Source: Phaseolus vulgaris (taxonomy: Eukaryota > Streptophyta > Magnoliopsida > Fabales > Fabaceae). Taken from it: 64,000 nucleotides of DNA. The first letter of the stretch is position 1. Each line of letters begins with the position of its first letter. The notes beneath the pieces were generated by a model that was not told the DNA's origin, ran no database searches, and was given only the letters and a program-made list of their open reading frames with translations. The translations under genes and the position numbers were made by a program. The stretch covers positions 9,693,845 through 9,757,844 of the forward strand of contig NC_023750.2 in assembly GCF_000499845.2 (NCBI RefSeq), read 5' to 3'. This document shows positions 55,596-64,000 of the stretch, in pieces.

Positions 55596-58500
55596 TTAAC
55601 TGAAATAAAATTTTAAATGGGTGGCGTTCCACGTTCTGGGGATTGCTCCTCCCTCCAAAGTCTCTAGGCGATAGGCTCCGTTCTCTAATGTCTCCACCAC
55701 TCTGTACGGGCCTGTCCACTTCGGGGATAACTTATTCGGCATGTCATTCTGATGCGCCTTTCTCATCACCAGATCACCTTCCTGGAAGCGCCTGGGCCTC
55801 ACTTTAGAGTTGTGCCTCCGCTCGACTCTTCTCTTTACGGCTTCAGCACTGACTCTGGCCTCCTCTCGCACTTCGTCTAGCAGATCTAGATTCACCTTAC
55901 GCTCTTCATTAGACTCTTCAGCAACGAAGTTCAAGAATCTGGGGGAGCTCTCCTGTATCTCTACAGGAATCATGGCGTCTGTCCCATAGACAAGGCTGAA
56001 GGGTGTCTCATGGGTGCTGGACTGTGGGGTGGTGTGGTAAGACCACACAATTCTGGGGACCTCCTCTGCCCAGCCTCCTTTGGCCTTGTCTAGCCTCCGC
56101 TTCAGCCCCCTGAGCAGCACTCGATTTGCTGACTCCACCTGCCCATTTGTTTGTGGGTGCTCCACTGACGCGAAAACCTGTTGTATCTTTAGCTCTTCAC
56201 ACATCTTCCTCAACTGATGACTGGTGAACTGGGTGCCATTGTCGGAAACCAGCCTCTTGGGTATTCCGAAGCGGCACACAATGTTCTTCCAGACGAAGTG
56301 TTCGACTTTCTGTGCGGTGATGTGTGCAACTGGCTCTGCCTCCACCCACTTAGTGAAATATTCGATGGCCACAATGAGGAACTTCATCTGCCTTGTCGCC
56401 AGGGGAAAAGGTCCTAGGATGTCAATCCCCCATGTATGGAATGGCCACGGGCTATGGATGGACCTCAACTCCTCAGGGGGTGCCTTGTGCCAATCTGCAT
56501 GCAGCTGACATTGTTTGCATCGCTGAGCAAACCTTATGCAATCTTCCTTCAGCTTCGGCCAGTAGTACCCCGCGCGGAGTACTCTACTTGCCAAAGCGCG
56601 ACCACCTACATGGCTTCCGCACACCCCCTCGTGCAGCTCAGACATGAGTCTGGTGCACTGCTCGCCGTGTACACAGATCTGCACAGGGTGAGAAAATCCA
56701 AATCTAAATAGGCTTCCATCTACGAGAGTAAACTTACTTGAACCCCTCTTTATTCTTTTGGCCTCTGCCAGATCGAGCGGGAGTACACCATCTTCTAAGT
56801 ATAGCCGGTATGGCGTCATCCAGGTGTGGGGTTCCTTCTCCGCGTGGACCTCCATCGACTCACCGATCTTTGAGGGTCGCGATCTCACCCTCGGCGCTCT
56901 CAGCGTCTCTTGAGTCAACGACCGATGACCGATCGTTAGACGCTCCATTGACTTGTATACATGAAGCACCTGGTTGTCTGATACAAACGCGCGCGGCACC
57001 TTCAGGGTCTCCTGAATGACAGTCCTCTGCTTTCCCCCTTTGCCTGAGCTGGCCAGCTTGGCAAGCAGGTCTGCTCGGGCATTCTGCTCTCTTGGTACAT
57101 GCACTAACTCAAACTCAGTGAAGGACGTCTTCAGGAGCTGCACATACTCCAGGTAGGCTGCCATCTGGGGATCCTTTGCTTGGAACTCCCCCGTAACCTG
57201 CCCAGTGACCAGTAACGAGTCGCTCTTGGCCAGCAGATTTTTTGCTCCCATTTCCCTTGCTAGCAACATTCCTGCGATCAGGGCTTCGTACTCCGCCTGA
57301 TTGTTGCTAGCTTTGAAGGCGAAACGGAGGGACTGCTCGATCAGTACTCCGTTTGGCCCTTCCAGGATGACCCCAGCGCCGCTTCCTTGCTGATTAGAGG
57401 AGCCATCCACCGATAACACCCATCGGAAATCTAGCCCTTCTGCAGGTGTCGCGATGGATGATAGCTCGACTACGAAGTCCGCGAACACCTGCCCCTTGAT
57501 CGGTCCTCGGGGCTCATACTGAATATCGAATTCCGACAATTCTACTGCCCACTTGACCATCCTTCCTGCCACATCAGGTTTCTTCAATACATTCTGAATA
57601 GGCAGATCAGTCATCACCACCACTGTGAAGCTGTGGAAATAGTGTCTGAGTCTTCTGGCTGAGAATACCACCGCCAGAGCAGCCTTCTCGAGGGCCTGGT
57701 ACCTGGTTTCAGGGCCTTGCAGCACCTTGCTGACGAAATAAACAGGCCTCTGGGCCTGGTCCTGCTCTTGCACCAGGACTGAACTGACTGCCCTCTCCGT
57801 AACAGCAAAGTATAGACGGAGAGGGATGCCTACCTGGGGCTTTCGCAAGACTGGTGGACTTGCCAGATATCCCTTCAACTTAATGAAGGCCTCCTCGCAC
57901 TCCTGCGTCCAGAGAAATCTGCTGTTGCGCTTGAGACACTGGAAGTTTGGGTGACCTTTCTCCCCACCAGCAGACATAAACCGGGACAGTGCTGCCAAGC
58001 GACCGGTGAGCTGCTGCACCTCCTTCACCGTCGTTGGGCTCCTCATCGCCACGATCGCCGCACACTTCTCCGGGTTAGCTTCGATTCCTCGCTCTGTCAA
58101 GAGGAAACCCAAGAACTTCCCAGCCTCTACACCGAATATGCATTTCTCAGGGTTGAGCTTCAGCCTATACTTGGCGATGGTGGCGAATAGCTCTTCCAGA
58201 TCAGCTGCATGATGCTTCTTCTCTTGGGACGTAACCACCATGTCATCTACATAGGCGTGTACGTTTCTCCCCAGCATGGGCGAGAGCACCCTATCCATGA
58301 GCCGCTGGTAGGTAGCCCCCGCATTCTTCAACCCAAATGGCATGACCTTGTAGCAATAGCAAGACCGTTCCGTCATAAACGCGGTCTTGCATTCGTCCAT
58401 TGGGTGCATCCTGATCTGGTTGTATCCCGAGAAAGCGTCCAAGAAGCTGAGCAACTTTCCCCCCGATGCGCTATCGACTAGGGCATCTATACTGGGTAAG

Positions 58501-60992
58501 GGGTAAGAATCCTTGGGGCACGCCTTGTTGAGGTCAGTGAAGTCCACGCACATTCTCCACTTGCCGCTTGCCTTCTGCACCAGTACCACATTCGCTAGCC
58601 ACTCGGGGTACTGGATTTCTCTGATATGCCCTGCGTCAAGGAGCTTCTGCGCTTCGTCGTGGATCACCTTCCTCTTCTCCTCGTTAAATTTCCTTCTTCT
58701 CTGCCGTACGGGTCGAACCATGGGGTCCATTGATAGACGATGGTAGAGGAAATCGGGGTCGATTCCTGGCATGTCGGATGATGACCATGCAAAGGCATTC
58801 ATGTGCTTCTCAATCACACGCATGATCAGCCTTCGTTCTTCTTCAATGAAGGATCCCCCCAACTTGAATTTTCTTCCCCCGATGTCCACCTCGACCCATC
58901 CTTCAGCTGGGTGGGGCCTCCTCTTACTGGCAATGATCGCTCTCGCGATCCCTGACTCGCGAGGAGTGATCGTGCCTTCCTCTTCTTCCTCGACTTGGGC
59001 CACCTGGGAGCCCCCCACCGCAGCTTTCTCCATCCTCTGAGCGCCTTGTGTCTCCCTGACCGCCAATCGCTCTTCATGCATGCCTGGTGGTGGTTTTGTG
59101 GTGACATGGCACACACTTCTTTTTTGCTTCAAGCTGTTCTCATAACAGCGTCTTGCCTCAGCCTGATCCGACTTGATGGTTATCACGGCCCCTTCCATCG
59201 ACGGTAGCTTCAACTTCATATGCCTTGTCGATGGTATTGCGCCCAGTCTATTGAGCGTTGGCCTCCCCAACAGGACATTGTACGCAGAAGGGGCGTTCAC
59301 CACCAGGTACTTTATCTTTTCCGTGCGGGCTGTCGTTCCGTCAGTGAACGTTGTCCTCAGCTCGATGTATCCTCGCACTTCTACCTGATCCCCTGCAAAA
59401 CCGTAGAGACAACCAGCATACGGTCTCAACTGATCAGGGGACAACTGTAGCTTGTTGAATGTTGGCCAGAACATGACATCCGCCGAGCTTCCTTGATCTA
59501 CGAGTACTCTATGCACTCGTCTTCCTGCTGTGACGAGAGAAATGACCACAGGGTCGTTGTCGTGTGGGACAACGTCTCGTAGGTCGGCCTTCCTGAAGAC
59601 AATGTCCACCTCAGGGTAATGACTCTCATTCACTGCATCTACCGCCATCACAGATCGAGTGTATCTCCTTCTTTGTGAAGCTGTGCATCCCCCACCAGAG
59701 AAGCCTCCAGCGATCGTCTGCACTTCCCCATGCACAGGGACTTCATGCTGTTGCTCTCCAGTTTGGGATCCTGACGCGCGATCACCCTGTGGCTCACGCA
59801 GGTAATCTGCTAGAAAACCAGACTTCACCAACTCTGCCAGTTGGTGTCCCAGCGCCAAACAGGAATGAAGTGTATGTCCAAAGGCCTGATGAAACTCACA
59901 CCATTCATTCTTCTTCCTTCCGAGTACCTTGTCTGTCTTCTCTGGTACTCGTAGTCTTGCTGCTACGGCAGGAAGGGCGATGAGATCCGCCAACCCCACC
60001 ATGAAGTTGTATCTTGGGGGCGCGTTATTCTCCCTTGCACGCCCCTTACTCTGGTCTTTGCCTGGTGCATAGGGACGAGGTTTTTCCCGCACCTTCTTCC
60101 CTTCTTTGGTCTCATGCACCCTCGCTTGCTGTGGTTTTCCTTGCCCTCCACGCGGTCTGGGTGGTGCAGCACTTCCCCTCTTCTCAGAAACTTCTGTTTC
60201 TGCCACTATGTGCGCCACCGCACGCCGTCGGATCTCTGCAAAAGTGCTGGGATGGCTCCTGATGAGAGACTCACTGAAAGGGCCAGGCAGCACTCCCTTC
60301 TTAAATGCGTGCACAAGCATATCTTCATCTTTGCTGGGTAGTCTAACCACTTGTGCTCCAAAACGGTTGAGGTAGTCTTTCAGCGACTCCCCCTGGTATT
60401 GGCGCACGTCGAACAGGTCGTAGGACACCACCGCAGGTGCCTTGTTGACGATGTATTGCTCGATGAAGAGCTTCGAGAACTGAGAGAACGACGTGATATG
60501 CCCTTCTGGTAAACTCACGAACCACTCCATGGCGATTCCGCTCAGGGTGCTCATGAACATCTTGCAGTATACAGCGTCTGAGCCCCCGGACAACATCATC
60601 TGGGTGTGGAATGCCGTCAGATGCGCCTCCGGGTCTTCTACCCCTTTGAACGACGCTTTTACCCCCACCAGGTTAGAAGGCACCATGGTTCCCATAATCT
60701 CGGGGCAGAATGGCATGGGAAATGCCCTTGGAGGTGAAGGCTGCCTGGACACCCTTTCGTCAACGACGTGCTCCCTCTGCGCCTGCAGCGTTCTTCTCAA
60801 CTCTTCGTTGACACGATTCAGTTCGTCGTTCCTGCTTTGCGACGCAGCCAACTCCATCTGCATCCTTTCTTGTTCGACTTTCGACGCTGCAGCGTTATCC
60901 TGCAGCGTGCACACCATTTCCAGGACCTGCGCCATTGTCACAGATCCTTCGTCAGCGGATGGCGCAGGTGATGGTTGTCTGTTTCTAGGCAT
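55596..60992 (-). CDS. gag-pol: T5 gag-pol polyprotein, intact
   Basis: ATG 60992 (MPRNRQPSPA) chosen because the T2 and T3 products start at the equivalent place; the frame is open further upstream into the LTR. 1798 residues. Approximate positions: coiled coil 20-75; gag core 110-250; zinc knuckle CEFHQAFGHTLHSC about 363-376 (CX2HX4HX4C); protease DQGSS about 499; RT with YVDD 914-917; first RNase H with the DASD motif replaced (LYFAVTERA), so probably inactive; archaeal-type RNase H with D about 1196 and the later E, D, D all present; integrase HHCC finger, then D 1524, D 1584, E 1620; GPY motif near the end. All needed activities appear present in one frame, with no frameshift between gag and pol. 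Confidence 0.95.
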   Translation of the reverse strand: MPRNRQPSPAPSADEGSVTMAQVLEMVCTLQDNAAASKVEQERMQMELAASQSRNDELNRVNEELRRTLQAQREHVVDERVSRQPSPPRAFPMPFCPEIMGTMVPSNLVGVKASFKGVEDPEAHLTAFHTQMMLSGGSDAVYCKMFMSTLSGIAMEWFVSLPEGHITSFSQFSKLFIEQYIVNKAPAVVSYDLFDVRQYQGESLKDYLNRFGAQVVRLPSKDEDMLVHAFKKGVLPGPFSESLIRSHPSTFAEIRRRAVAHIVAETEVSEKRGSAAPPRPRGGQGKPQQARVHETKEGKKVREKPRPYAPGKDQSKGRARENNAPPRYNFMVGLADLIALPAVAARLRVPEKTDKVLGRKKNEWCEFHQAFGHTLHSCLALGHQLAELVKSGFLADYLREPQGDRASGSQTGEQQHEVPVHGEVQTIAGGFSGGGCTASQRRRYTRSVMAVDAVNESHYPEVDIVFRKADLRDVVPHDNDPVVISLVTAGRRVHRVLVDQGSSADVMFWPTFNKLQLSPDQLRPYAGCLYGFAGDQVEVRGYIELRTTFTDGTTARTEKIKYLVVNAPSAYNVLLGRPTLNRLGAIPSTRHMKLKLPSMEGAVITIKSDQAEARRCYENSLKQKRSVCHVTTKPPPGMHEERLAVRETQGAQRMEKAAVGGSQVAQVEEEEEGTITPRESGIARAIIASKRRPHPAEGWVEVDIGGRKFKLGGSFIEEERRLIMRVIEKHMNAFAWSSSDMPGIDPDFLYHRLSMDPMVRPVRQRRRKFNEEKRKVIHDEAQKLLDAGHIREIQYPEWLANVVLVQKASGKWRMCVDFTDLNKACPKDSYPLPSIDALVDSASGGKLLSFLDAFSGYNQIRMHPMDECKTAFMTERSCYCYKVMPFGLKNAGATYQRLMDRVLSPMLGRNVHAYVDDMVVTSQEKKHHAADLEELFATIAKYRLKLNPEKCIFGVEAGKFLGFLLTERGIEANPEKCAAIVAMRSPTTVKEVQQLTGRLAALSRFMSAGGEKGHPNFQCLKRNSRFLWTQECEEAFIKLKGYLASPPVLRKPQVGIPLRLYFAVTERAVSSVLVQEQDQAQRPVYFVSKVLQGPETRYQALEKAALAVVFSARRLRHYFHSFTVVVMTDLPIQNVLKKPDVAGRMVKWAVELSEFDIQYEPRGPIKGQVFADFVVELSSIATPAEGLDFRWVLSVDGSSNQQGSGAGVILEGPNGVLIEQSLRFAFKASNNQAEYEALIAGMLLAREMGAKNLLAKSDSLLVTGQVTGEFQAKDPQMAAYLEYVQLLKTSFTEFELVHVPREQNARADLLAKLASSGKGGKQRTVIQETLKVPRAFVSDNQVLHVYKSMERLTIGHRSLTQETLRAPRVRSRPSKIGESMEVHAEKEPHTWMTPYRLYLEDGVLPLDLAEAKRIKRGSSKFTLVDGSLFRFGFSHPVQICVHGEQCTRLMSELHEGVCGSHVGGRALASRVLRAGYYWPKLKEDCIRFAQRCKQCQLHADWHKAPPEELRSIHSPWPFHTWGIDILGPFPLATRQMKFLIVAIEYFTKWVEAEPVAHITAQKVEHFVWKNIVCRFGIPKRLVSDNGTQFTSHQLRKMCEELKIQQVFASVEHPQTNGQVESANRVLLRGLKRRLDKAKGGWAEEVPRIVWSYHTTPQSSTHETPFSLVYGTDAMIPVEIQESSPRFLNFVAEESNEERKVNLDLLDEVREEARVSAEAVKRRVERRHNSKVRPRRFQEGDLVMRKAHQNDMPNKLSPKWTGPYRVVETLENGAYRLETLEGGAIPRTWNATHLKFYFS

Positions 60993-61067
60993 CTTCTCTA
61001 TCAGAGAAACTGATAAAACTCTGGTGAGCTTAAAAACTGTGGTATATGTGGGACAACGATTCACTCG

Positions 61068-61086
61068 GGCCCCACGGTGGGCGCCA
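61068..61086 (-). other. T5 primer binding site
   Basis: Minus strand TGGCGCCCACCGTGGGGCC, two bases from the LTR end. This is the canonical form of the Tat sites in T2 and T3. tRNA identity not established. Confidence 0.8.
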
Positions 61087-61088
61087 AA

Positions 61089-62153
61089 TGATCCTGCCGG
61101 CAACTTGAACGTGGGTGAATCGCTTCGTAACACTTTCTGCCCTGTCTTCGCGACTGCGTCTCCTGAAGAATCACCTTCTGAACTCTCTCTCTCTCAGATG
61201 TCTTCAAAGTGTGACCTGCAAAATGCACAGACGGCGCCTCTAGCGGCCGTTTGCACTCCGACGATCAAGTTAGTTCGACAGAACCACCAGAAACTGGAAA
61301 CTTAGTAAAAATGTGTGTGTGTGAAAAAACTTGCACTCTGTTTTTTCTATATCTTTTTTTCTTCCTCCCCTCTCACTCTGATTCTGCCTTTTATCTCTCT
61401 TTCCCTGCTTCTGGCCCTAAACCCTAAACCCTAAACCCTAAACCCTCTCAGATGCTGACACGTGGAGGCCTGCAACTCACATCTAACCACACACGTGTCA
61501 CTTACTGGAAGGGCTCTAGCGCCTCTCTTTGTCTGCCTAAGCTACACCCTTGCGGAGTAACTCAGGATGCTTCTCTTATCCGGGCAAATTGCATACTCTT
61601 AGGAGAACGTCGGGTGTGGCTGGTCTAGGCGCACTCTCCAAACGTTACTCTCTGTGTAGGCGACTTACCCTTCAGGATGACACGCACGTAATGGGTTGAG
61701 GGAATCACCAATCACCGACTGGCTTACTAGTTCCCTCAGGCCACTCTCGTGCATGATTCCTTGAGGTGTGCCCATGCGAGGTCCATGCGTAACGCTCTCG
61801 CTGGGAACCTTAGTCCCAGTCTAACTGCGTGTAACACGAGACCCCGATGACAATACACCCGATGACTGATCAGTGTTTATTCGCTACTCGCGCTCTGCCT
61901 CCAGGCGTGAGTCTGGGAACTGGTCTGCTGGTGGTCACTTGGCTACTGACCACCGATCACCATTCTGGGTGATCTGTCCCCCGACCTCTCTGTCGCCTGA
62001 TCTGTCGGTGGTAACTTGGTTACTGACCACCGATCACCTCTCTTGGCGATCGTCCCCCTACCTCTCTGCCACCTGGTCCACGTGTCACCCTGCGAGTGGT
62101 CCACGTGGTTCTCTGATGCTGATGTCATCGACTACCGATGACCGATCGGATCA
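61089..62153 (-). repeat. T5 5' LTR
   Basis: 1065 bp, 130 bp shorter than the 3' LTR. The difference is accounted for by loss of a 156-bp segment replaced by 28 bp of telomere-type repeat, plus one TG unit. Confidence 0.93.
61415..61446 (-). repeat. Interstitial telomere-type repeat (CCCTAAA)4 in T5 5' LTR
   Basis: Four perfect CCCTAAA units plus CCCT. They stand exactly where the 3' LTR has 50680-50835. The right edge shares CCCT with the 3' LTR (CCCCTCTCAG). Confidence 0.95.
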
Positions 62154-64000
62154 CAAGACAAGATAGTTGGAGTAATATCCGGGGATATGGATGTTTTTGC
62201 CTCGTCATCCTCGAACATGTCTGGATAAACCCAGACTTCTTGTACCATAGGCCTACTATGGATGAGAAGGTCATACCGGTAGTGTAGAAAAAGAAGGAAG
62301 TTTAATGAGGAGAGGCGTCAGATCATCAGGGGAGAGACGCAGAAGCTCTTCAAGACTGGCCACAAAAAGGGGATTCAATACCTTGAGTGGTTAGCAAACG
62401 TGGTATTGGTACGGAAGGCTAATGGGAAGTGGAGGATGTGCGTCGACTTTACAATCCTGACCCAAGGACTCTTATCCACTCCCCATCATAGACTCCTAGG
62501 TGAACAATGCCTCAGGTTTTCGTTTGCTGAGTTTCCTAGACACATTCTCGGGGTACAATCATATTCGCATGTACCCCTGACACGAAAGCAAGACCGCCTT
62601 CACAACCGAGCTCTCTAGCTACTGCTACAAGGTCACGCCTTTCAGTCTCAAGAATGTTGGTGCCACCTATCAGAGGTTGATGAATAGGATCCTCACCCCA
62701 ATGATTGGGCGAAATGTACAAGCGTATGTGGACGACATGGTCTTCACCTCAGAAGAAAAGGATTAGTACATTAATGATTTGGAAGAGTTGTTCAGTACGA
62801 TAGCCAAGTATAATTTAAAGTTGAACCCTAAGAAATGTGTGTTTGGGGTGGAAGCAGGGAAGTTCCTTGGCTTTCTGCTCACTGAAGGGGGTATAGAAGC
62901 GAACCCATACAAGTGTGCAACAATCATAGGGATGAGGAGCCCTGCCAGTGTGAAGGAAGTACAACAACTGATTGGGCGCATGGCCGCCTTGTCCAGTTTC
63001 TCATCAGTTGAAGGAGAGAAGGGATACCCTTATTTTCAATGCCTGAAGAAGAACAATTGTTTCATAGGGACTCACGAGTGTGAAGACGCATTCATTAGGT
63101 TGAAGGAGTACCTGGCCAGCCCGCCTGTTCTTTGTATGTCACTGCCAGGTACTCCCCTTCATCTTTATTTTGCAGTCACCGATCAAGCAATCAGTTCGGT
63201 CATTGTGCAAGAGCAAGACAAGGTTCAAAGGCCTATTTACTTCGTGAGCAAGGTGTTTCAGGGACCGGAGGTATGATATCAAGCTATTCAAAAGGCCGCC
63301 TTGGCAGTGGTATTTGCAGAACGACAACTCTGCTATTATTTCCAAAGTTTAATTGTAATAGTGATGACCGATCTTCCTATCCGCAAGGTCCTTCAGAAGC
63401 CTGACATGGCAGGTTCGTTGGGCAGTCGACCTGTTTGAGTTTGGCGTGCAGTACGAACCCAGAGGGCCTATTAAAGGCTAGGTATATACTGATTTCATGG
63501 TAGAACTATCGTCTAAGGCAGATGGTAAAGATGCAAGAAACTTTGAAGGTGCCTAGGATAAGCACCTACACCTTGTTGGGAGAGGAATCGTTGGAAATCT
63601 TGCAGGTCGACGTGATAGAGACCTGGATGACACCATATCAGCGCTACCTAATTGATGGTATACACCCACTAGAGCCTACAGAGGCGAAGGTGGTTAAGAG
63701 GAATGCGGGAAGGTATACCCTGGTGGATAGAAAGTTGTTTCGTCATGGTTACACTCATCCCATCCTCACTTGTGTGAGCAGGGATCAGTGTACCCGCATC
63801 ATGGCAGAGCTCCATGAAGGCATTTGTGGAAGCCATGTGGGAGGAAGAGCTCTCTCGCTGAAGGTCGTTCGAGTTGGGTATTATTCGCCAACTATGAAGG
63901 AGGATTGTATGATATACGCACAACGATGCGAACAATGTCAGAAGCATGCTGATTGGCACCATGCGCCCCCGAAGGAGTTGTTGTCAATACATAGCCCCTG
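62154..64000 (+). pseudogene. gag-pol: T6 decayed Tat pol, right of T5, continues beyond window
   Basis: Continues 50288-50351. RT pieces: VVLVRKANGKWRMCVDFT (62401), YVDDMV (62726), then open 62779-63276 through NPKKCVFGVEAGKFLGFLL and the RT-RNase H linker to YFVSKVFQGPEV. Decayed first RNase H 63280-63470. The archaeal-type RNase H is missing: VELSSKADG runs straight into MQETLKVPR near 63530. Integrase finger 63780-63960 (HEGICGSHVGG, CEQCQKHADWH). Many stops and frameshifts. Old copy, closer to T5 than to T2 in wording such as RKFNEER and SSSNMSG. Confidence 0.85.

Larger units (their letters stand above)
50352..62153 (-). mobile_element. T5: complete, apparently intact Tat retrotransposon
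   Basis: 11,802 bp, perfect target duplication CAAGA at 50347-50351 and 62154-62158, inserted in T6 pol. LTR ends are TGATCC...GGATCA. The LTRs show only about three substitutions, one TG-repeat difference and one replacement event (see 61415), so the copy is young. Gag-pol is fully open and the opposite-strand gene is uninterrupted. It represents a second subfamily: LTRs unrelated in most of their length to T1-T4, while pol is similar throughout. Confidence 0.95.

Noticed and set aside
61089..61133. Gag-pol of T5 starting inside the LTR at 61133
   Set aside because: The frame is open there, but T2 and T3 start at the MR(K/N)-type ATG after the primer site, and the primer site itself would be translated. 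60992 is the better start.
61415..61446. Chromosome end
   Set aside because: Only four units, embedded in an LTR with retrotransposon on both sides; it is an interstitial patch.

Overview
The window looks like repeat-rich, pericentromere-like chromatin of a flowering plant. The combination of Tat-lineage Ty3/gypsy elements, a SIRE-type copia element with an env-like ORF and an Athila-like element suggests a legume such as Phaseolus or Vigna; that guess rests on remembered family resemblance, not a search. I see no host protein-coding gene, rRNA or tRNA gene. Nearly everything is LTR retrotransposon, nested up to four deep.

Layout. 1-5435: 3' end of Tat copy T1 (+). 5441-5618 and 18061-18467: one copia-type LTR, split by complete Tat copy T2 (5624-18055, +, TSD AAAGG). 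18468-19213: AT-rich, nothing recognised. 19214-22600: decayed Athila-like element A1 (+) with an Asp-tRNA primer site. 22601-23235: AT-rich with (TA)10. 23236-25859 and 37925-38470: decayed SIRE-like copia element C2 (gag remnant, env-like ORF, 3' LTR start), split by complete Tat copy T3 (25860-37924, -, TSD GTATC). 38471-38919: unassigned. 38920 to about 50287: gypsy element G1 (-) with gag but no pol. Its gag is interrupted by a same-family solo LTR G2 (40906-42544, TSD ACGGT), which itself holds solo LTR S1 (41184-41833, TSD ACAAC), and by truncated Tat copy T4 (42655-48509, +, TSD GTGAC). From about 50288: decayed Tat pol T6 (+), split by complete Tat copy T5 (50352-62153, -, TSD CAAGA) and running off the window end.

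Tat copies share one plan: LTR, primer site, a single gag-PR-RT-RH-aRH-INT frame, a conserved hairpin-rich block just after pol, copy-specific minisatellites, a gene on the opposite strand, a G-tract PPT and the LTR. T5 has a fully open 1798-codon gag-pol; T3 has one nonsense codon; T2 has two nonsense codons and a 147-bp deletion; T4 and T6 keep only fragments.

The most interesting system is the opposite-strand gene. In all five copies where it is visible (T1-T5) it has the same predicted structure: a CACGTG box near the 3' LTR, a 5'-UTR intron ending just before the ATG, an exon with a domain resembling the 'putative gypsy type transposon' family, a phase-1 GT-AG intron after ATA-G, and an exon coding a basic/acidic/proline-rich segment, a long coiled coil and a conserved C-terminal tail. 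Splicing joins the two coding exons in frame in every copy once lesions are allowed for. Antisense ORFs are known in Tat elements; the conserved promoter and two-intron layout are read here directly from sequence comparison.
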